Below, in pieces: positions 24,503 to 27,568 of a stretch of 27,568 bases of DNA. The stretch is taken from positions 1 to 27,568 of IMG/VR virus record IMGVR_UViG_3300031695_000022. One strand, written 5' to 3'. Position 1 is the first letter of the stretch; each line of letters starts with the position of its first letter. The notes under the pieces were generated by a model. The model did no database searches and was not told the DNA's origin. It saw only the letters and a program-made list of their open reading frames with translations. Position numbers and translations under genes: made by a program. Origin of the DNA: a virus.

Positions 24503-24715
24503 ATGGAGATATTCAAGAACGATAATAATTGGAACGAGAAAGCTATTGTAGGCTTTATAGCTTTTGCTATAATGTGCCTCATCATGGTAGCGGATCTGGC
24601 TACAGGATGGATGGGAGTCGAACTAGTAGTAAACGAATTTGTTTACGAAGCCTTTGTATGGGTTGTACTAGGATGCTTTGGTATATCAGGAGTTGAAAAA
24701 TTCGCAAAGAAATGA
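24503..24715 (+). CDS. Two-TM small membrane protein, holin candidate
   Basis: This 70-residue protein has a short charged N-terminus (MEIFKNDNNWNEK), TM1 at about 13-33, a short loop with GWMGVE, TM2 at about 45-64 and a Lys-rich end (VEKFAKK). Size, topology and place at the head of a cassette that ends in an endolysin fit a class II holin, which would open the inner membrane at lysis time. It overlaps the next gene by four bases (ATGA). A 3TM-holin family gene also lies at the window end, so one of the two may be an antiholin or have another virion-related role. The holin call rests on topology and context, since such proteins share little sequence. Confidence 0.6.
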   Translation: MEIFKNDNNWNEKAIVGFIAFAIMCLIMVADLATGWMGVELVVNEFVYEAFVWVVLGCFGISGVEKFAKK

Positions 24716-25740
24716 AGAAGTTATTATACATACTCCTATTTGCTAGTACTGTTGCTAATGCTCAGATGGGGTTCTCTCTATTTAGGTTTGCAACGTTCTA
24801 TGCGAGTTTATCTACAACGGCCCCATTCTCAGAGAACCAAGCTTTTATAGTTGATGGGATTGCAGGCTCTGGGCAGCTTGTTGAGATGACTGAAGTCAGC
24901 GCTCCTAATTATAATATAACAATAGGGCTTAGAAAGATAGCGCGTTTTGATTATCAAGTAAAACAAGGTAATTTTTACACGGGCTCAGAAGATGAGAGTA
25001 GTGACTACGCTACAATATCTAATGCACCTGGTTTAGAGTACTTGTTTAAGTACTCATCCATTCGTAATAGAGGGATGAAATTTAAACAGCAAGAATATAA
25101 GGTTAGATACATATCTGATCACCTAACATCGAAAGCTTCGTATGTGGATGACGGATTAATTAATCTTAAATATACTCTGGGCGAGGTTAGGCTACGTAAA
25201 AGTTTTGGTAATATCGACCTTACTTTAGGCGTAGCCCATCGTTCTCACCCTGTGTACGGATACTCCCCTGTTAATGAATGGTTCTCTAAGCCTGAGAATA
25301 AGCACTGGTGGCAGTTAGCTAACGAGTTCGGTTTCTACGGAGACGAGGATGAGTGTTGGACTAATGATGGTACATGTGTTGCAGTTTCAGATGTAGAATT
25401 TTATACCTACCATTTTACTGACGCGGTAGATGAATACAACAACCAACAACTTAACGCTTTAGGTCTTCAACAAGAAGTTTCTATGGTAGTGGGGGCTGAT
25501 TATTATCATTATTCAGACAAGTCTTGGGTGCATGCATGGGGTTCTGTGTATCCTGCACACAAAGGTTTGAGTGAATACTCCTACTCATACCCTGGGGTAA
25601 CGACGGAATGGGATATTGGTGTGGTGTTTGGTGTTAAATTTAACAAACATTTTAGTATCTTCGTAGAAGGAAGACACCTTAAGTACTGGGATATAAGATC
25701 TTATAATATGCAAACGGGAATAAATTATTTAATATTTTAA
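24712..25740 (+). CDS. Phage-encoded exported protein, outer-membrane beta-barrel-like
   Basis: This 342-residue protein has a clear signal peptide (MKKLLYILLFASTVANA with predicted cleavage before Gln18). The mature part has alternating strands (YNITIGLRKIARFDYQV, VRLRKSFGNIDLTLGVAHR, WDIGVVFGVKFNKHFSIFV) and ends in MQTGINYLIF, with a terminal Phe as in the BAM recognition signal of outer-membrane proteins. I infer a small outer-membrane barrel made in the infected host. It is tightly coupled to the holin candidate upstream and a one-TM coiled-coil protein downstream. Possible roles are outer-membrane disruption at lysis or blocking of the receptor against superinfection. It could also be a periplasmic beta protein. 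No family is recognised by name. Confidence 0.58.
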   Translation: MKKLLYILLFASTVANAQMGFSLFRFATFYASLSTTAPFSENQAFIVDGIAGSGQLVEMTEVSAPNYNITIGLRKIARFDYQVKQGNFYTGSEDESSDYATISNAPGLEYLFKYSSIRNRGMKFKQQEYKVRYISDHLTSKASYVDDGLINLKYTLGEVRLRKSFGNIDLTLGVAHRSHPVYGYSPVNEWFSKPENKHWWQLANEFGFYGDEDECWTNDGTCVAVSDVEFYTYHFTDAVDEYNNQQLNALGLQQEVSMVVGADYYHYSDKSWVHAWGSVYPAHKGLSEYSYSYPGVTTEWDIGVVFGVKFNKHFSIFVEGRHLKYWDIRSYNMQTGINYLIF

Positions 25741-25743
25741 TAG

Positions 25744-26022
25744 ATGGCTAAAGAATTAAGTGAAGACAGTGCAGTACAGATAAGTGTAAAAACTTTAGGG
25801 GGTATAGCAGTCGGAATAACAGCACTAGTGGGATTGTGGTTTACACTGCAGAACGATATAGCAGAAGCTAGAGAGTTACCTTTACCTGTAGACCCTGTTA
25901 TAACACGAATGGAGTTTGATATGAAGGATAAACTAATCCGCCAGACTATCATGAATACCCAGGAAGATGTTTCAGAGATGAAAGAAGACATGAAACTAAT
26001 TAAACAAAAGCTTTATGAATAA
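25744..26022 (+). CDS. One-TM coiled-coil protein, possible spanin-like or lysis accessory protein
   Basis: This 92-residue protein has a short N-terminus, one membrane helix (about 17-36, TLGGIAVGITALVGLWFTL), a Pro-containing linker (LPLPVDP) and a charged helix from about 54 to the end with heptad-like spacing (DMKDKLIRQTIMNTQEDVSEM). This N-in, C-out layout with a periplasmic coiled coil resembles inner-membrane spanins (Rz-like) or small holin-associated proteins. The next gene starts eight bases before its stop and encodes a secreted protein, which recalls the overlapping Rz/Rz1 pair. That partner has a signal peptidase I site rather than a lipobox, so the analogy is incomplete. Confidence 0.5.
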   Translation: MAKELSEDSAVQISVKTLGGIAVGITALVGLWFTLQNDIAEARELPLPVDPVITRMEFDMKDKLIRQTIMNTQEDVSEMKEDMKLIKQKLYE

Positions 26023-26383
26023 GCTTCTACTCCTACTACTACTCACTACAAATATTGTAGCTCAAGAGTTTGTTACTTCTAGCTCATTTGGACCTAAAAC
26101 AGCTAAAGGAATTACCGTCGTAGAATTTTGGGTCGAGTGGAATCAAGGAAATGAAGTTGAATTCCTAGGTACTCTAAAAGATTGTTCCTCGTATAGAGTA
26201 TGTATTATTAAGAGTTCTGACCTCCAGAGTAAATACAAAGTAACCTCAGTTCCCACCATTATTGTCTTCGATAATGGTGTGGAGCAGAACAGATTTAACC
26301 CCAACATTATGATGGAGTTAAAAGCAACTAAAAAAGAAGTACAGTCTGTTATAGACGAAATAACATTTAACAAATTCCAATAA
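26015..26383 (+). CDS. Secreted thioredoxin-fold protein lacking the CxxC active site
   Basis: This 122-residue protein has a signal peptide of mostly Leu (MNKLLLLLLLTTNIVA, cleavage expected before Gln17). The mature chain has the thioredoxin order: TVVEFWVEW (34-42), a helix, YRVCIIKSSDLQSKYKVTSVPT (60-81) with the cis-Pro at P80, then IIVFDNGVEQNRF. Where thioredoxins have WCxxC, this protein has W42-N43-Q44-G45-N46, so it cannot carry out dithiol exchange at that site. Two other Cys (57 and 63) are not placed as an active pair. It would act in the periplasm as a binding or chaperone-like protein. It overlaps the coiled-coil gene by eight bases and the following secreted-protein gene by one base (TAATG). 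Confidence 0.62.
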   Translation: MNKLLLLLLLTTNIVAQEFVTSSSFGPKTAKGITVVEFWVEWNQGNEVEFLGTLKDCSSYRVCIIKSSDLQSKYKVTSVPTIIVFDNGVEQNRFNPNIMMELKATKKEVQSVIDEITFNKFQ

Positions 26384-26892
26384 TGAAAAAGCTATTATTC
26401 TTAGTGTTCGTGACATTGATGTCGTTAACATCTTCAGCACAACAACAACAAGTATTTGTAGAGTGTACAACAGGCGATTATCCTGATGAGATAACTTGGC
26501 AGATTCTAACCTGTAATGGTGGTATACTATTAGAGGGTGCAGCTCCTTATTTAGGTGCGGTTGTATTACCAGAGTATTACCAGATAAACATGATGGACTC
26601 TTATGGAGACGGATGGAACGGTGCATACTTGTATGTAGGTCAAACAGAGTATGATTTCTTATCTGATGTAGATTGGATCGATTCTATTGGTACTTGGCCT
26701 CAAGAATTCAAAGAGCAACTAGTAGATGTAGGATGCTTGACTATAGGAATAGAAGAGGTTGATAATACACCCTTCATCCCGACTCACTATTACGATATTT
26801 TAGGTAGAGAAGTAAAACCTGTAAGAGGTTTCTATATAGCAAGTAACGGAATATTAACTAGAAAGGTGTACATAGATGAGATTAAGCGATAA
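26383..26892 (+). CDS. Exported protein with a DSYGDGWNG domain and a T9SS-like C-terminal segment
   Basis: This 169-residue protein has a signal peptide (MKKLLFLVFVTLMSLTSSA, cleavage before Gln20). It continues with a compact beta domain typical of Bacteroidota secreted proteins: TGDYPDEITWQILTCNGG (30-47) and DSYGDGWNGAYLYVG (72-86). The C-terminal 45 residues (about 124-165) contain YYDILGREVKPVRG, then FYIAS and RKVYI. This matches the short form of the type IX secretion sorting segment ('yD.lGR.v....~G.Yi......~Kv.i'). A phage gene with this layout should give a product exported by Sec and perhaps recognised by the host T9SS. It overlaps the endolysin gene by 17 bases. It may have been captured from a host, and its function is unknown. 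Confidence 0.6.
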   Translation: MKKLLFLVFVTLMSLTSSAQQQQVFVECTTGDYPDEITWQILTCNGGILLEGAAPYLGAVVLPEYYQINMMDSYGDGWNGAYLYVGQTEYDFLSDVDWIDSIGTWPQEFKEQLVDVGCLTIGIEEVDNTPFIPTHYYDILGREVKPVRGFYIASNGILTRKVYIDEIKR

Positions 26893-27334
26893 TTTTGTAT
26901 TGTCTGAGATTACCAGAAGCAATGCAGCTAAACGGTTGGGGATAGATAATGGCCCCAACAAAGAACACCTACGAAGTATTCAAAGGATTATTACTAACCT
27001 TGTTCAACCTATGCGAGAAGCTCTTGGCCCTATCAGGATCAGTAGTGGTTATCGTAACCCAGCCCTCAACAGGGCTATCGGTGGAAGTAGCAAAAGCCAG
27101 CATTGTAAAGGTGAAGCTTTGGACTTACAGTTTTGGAGCGACGGTAAAATATCTAATAAAGAAATCTACGACTGGGTATTAGAAAGCGGTATTGAGTTCG
27201 ATCAAATGATTAATGAATTCGACTTTGCTTGGATACACATATCATTGATTAAGGAAGGTAACAGAAAGCAAGTGCTGGAAGCCTACAAGGATGAGGATAA
27301 TGATACTAAATATAAATACGCAGACTTATCATGA
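26876..27334 (+). CDS. Endolysin, peptidase M15 (D-Ala-D-Ala carboxypeptidase-like, M15_3 type)
   Basis: This 152-residue protein should cut peptidoglycan cross-bridges or stem peptides at lysis. The zinc-peptidase signature is complete: RISSGYRNPALNRAIGG (54-70), SQHCKGEALDLQ (74-85) with zinc ligands H76 and D83, and DQMINEFDFAWIHIS (109-123) with probable catalytic E114 and third zinc ligand H121. Length and motif order match single-domain M15_3 endolysins of phages of Bacteroidota and other Gram-negative hosts. No signal peptide is present, so it depends on a holin for access to the wall. It starts within the end of the preceding gene and its stop overlaps the next ATG (ATGA), placing it in a tightly coupled lysis cassette. 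Confidence 0.92.
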   Translation: MRLSDNFVLSEITRSNAAKRLGIDNGPNKEHLRSIQRIITNLVQPMREALGPIRISSGYRNPALNRAIGGSSKSQHCKGEALDLQFWSDGKISNKEIYDWVLESGIEFDQMINEFDFAWIHISLIKEGNRKQVLEAYKDEDNDTKYKYADLS

Positions 27335-27568
27335 GTAAACTACTAGACCTATTAGGAGGTGGAGTGATTAAGCAAGTAGGAGATGTACTTGATAATCTAA
27401 CCACCTCTAAAGAAGAAAAGTTAGCTGCCCGTCAAAAGATCGAGGAAGTGCTAATGCAAGCTGAAGCGAATGCCCAGGAACAAGTTTCTAGGAGATGGGA
27501 GGCAGACATGAAGTCTGACAACTGGTTATCCAAGAACATAAGACCTTTGGCTCTCGCTTTTTTAACTT
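27331..27568 (+). CDS. 'Holin of 3TMs' family protein, N-terminal part (cut by window end)
   Basis: The frame opens with ATG inside the endolysin stop and runs off the window after 79 codons, so the gene is 3'-truncated here. The visible part reads MSKLLDLLGGGVIKQVGDVL, followed by a Glu/Lys/Gln-rich helix and then RRWEADMKSDNWLSKNIRP leading into ALAFLT, the start of a membrane segment. This is the standard N-terminal layout of the family annotated as 3TM holins for gene-transfer-agent release (helix, 'RWe.Dm.sD.wLSKniRPl', then TM). The remaining TM helices should lie just beyond the end. Position straight after the endolysin supports a lysis role, though proteins of this family may have another function in some phages. 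Confidence 0.75.
   Translation, partial: MSKLLDLLGGGVIKQVGDVLDNLTTSKEEKLAARQKIEEVLMQAEANAQEQVSRRWEADMKSDNWLSKNIRPLALAFLT

Noticed and set aside
26949-27182. 77-codon hydrophobic open frame on the + strand inside the endolysin gene, resembling an embedded membrane protein.
   Set aside because: It lies wholly inside the well-supported M15 gene in another frame, has no clear start context, and its hydrophobicity follows from the codon pattern of the real gene.

Overview
The window is a 27.6 kb stretch of a tailed bacteriophage (or prophage) genome whose host is most likely a marine member of the Bacteroidota, probably Flavobacteriia. The DNA is AT-rich and every credible gene lies on the + strand with very short gaps or ATGA/TAATG overlaps. 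Translation starts follow A-rich stretches rather than Shine-Dalgarno sites. Three exported proteins carry signal peptides with an Ala|Gln cleavage site, which is typical of Bacteroidota. The large tail/adhesin proteins carry the GC(T/M)D...NYN...DGSC repeats and Cys-rich 'CDCNGN...DQCGVCNG' motifs common in secreted proteins of marine Flavobacteriales. No tRNA, CRISPR array, integrase or insertion sequence was seen.

Layout. (1) Head module, 1-6805: 3' part of the portal gene, an acidic scaffold-like protein, the major capsid protein, a conserved post-capsid protein, a head-tail adaptor-like protein, a small protein and a 306-residue structural protein, closed by a strong intrinsic terminator at 6828-6857. 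Portal, capsid and adaptor look to me like those of crAss-like and related podoviruses of Bacteroidota. That is recognition by eye, not a search result. No tape-measure, sheath or long-tail genes are visible here. (2) Tail/adhesin module, 6870-23804: a small protein with a Cys-containing C-terminal tail, a 455-residue protein, a 1506-residue protein, a 245-residue protein, a 498-residue tail fibre and a giant 2738-residue Cys-rich protein. (3) Small genes plus lysis/export cassette, 23816-27568: two small unknowns, a two-TM holin candidate, a secreted beta-barrel-like protein, a one-TM coiled-coil protein, a secreted thioredoxin-fold protein without its cysteines, a secreted protein with a T9SS-like C-terminus, an M15 peptidase endolysin, and the start of a '3TM holin' family protein cut by the window end.

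The most striking point is that three proteins of one tail operon carry metzincin metallopeptidase signatures in different states. The 455-residue protein keeps an M43 (pappalysin-like) framework but has lost most zinc-site residues. The 1506-residue protein keeps an intact HELGHALGLPH site, but its M43 DTP and Met-turn motifs appear about 700 residues further on, as if a large insertion splits the catalytic domain. The 2738-residue protein begins with a matrixin-like domain in which all three zinc histidines and the glutamate are replaced. With the redox-dead thioredoxin fold in the lysis cassette, this suggests a phage that repeatedly recruits host-type secreted enzyme folds and reuses them as structural or binding modules.
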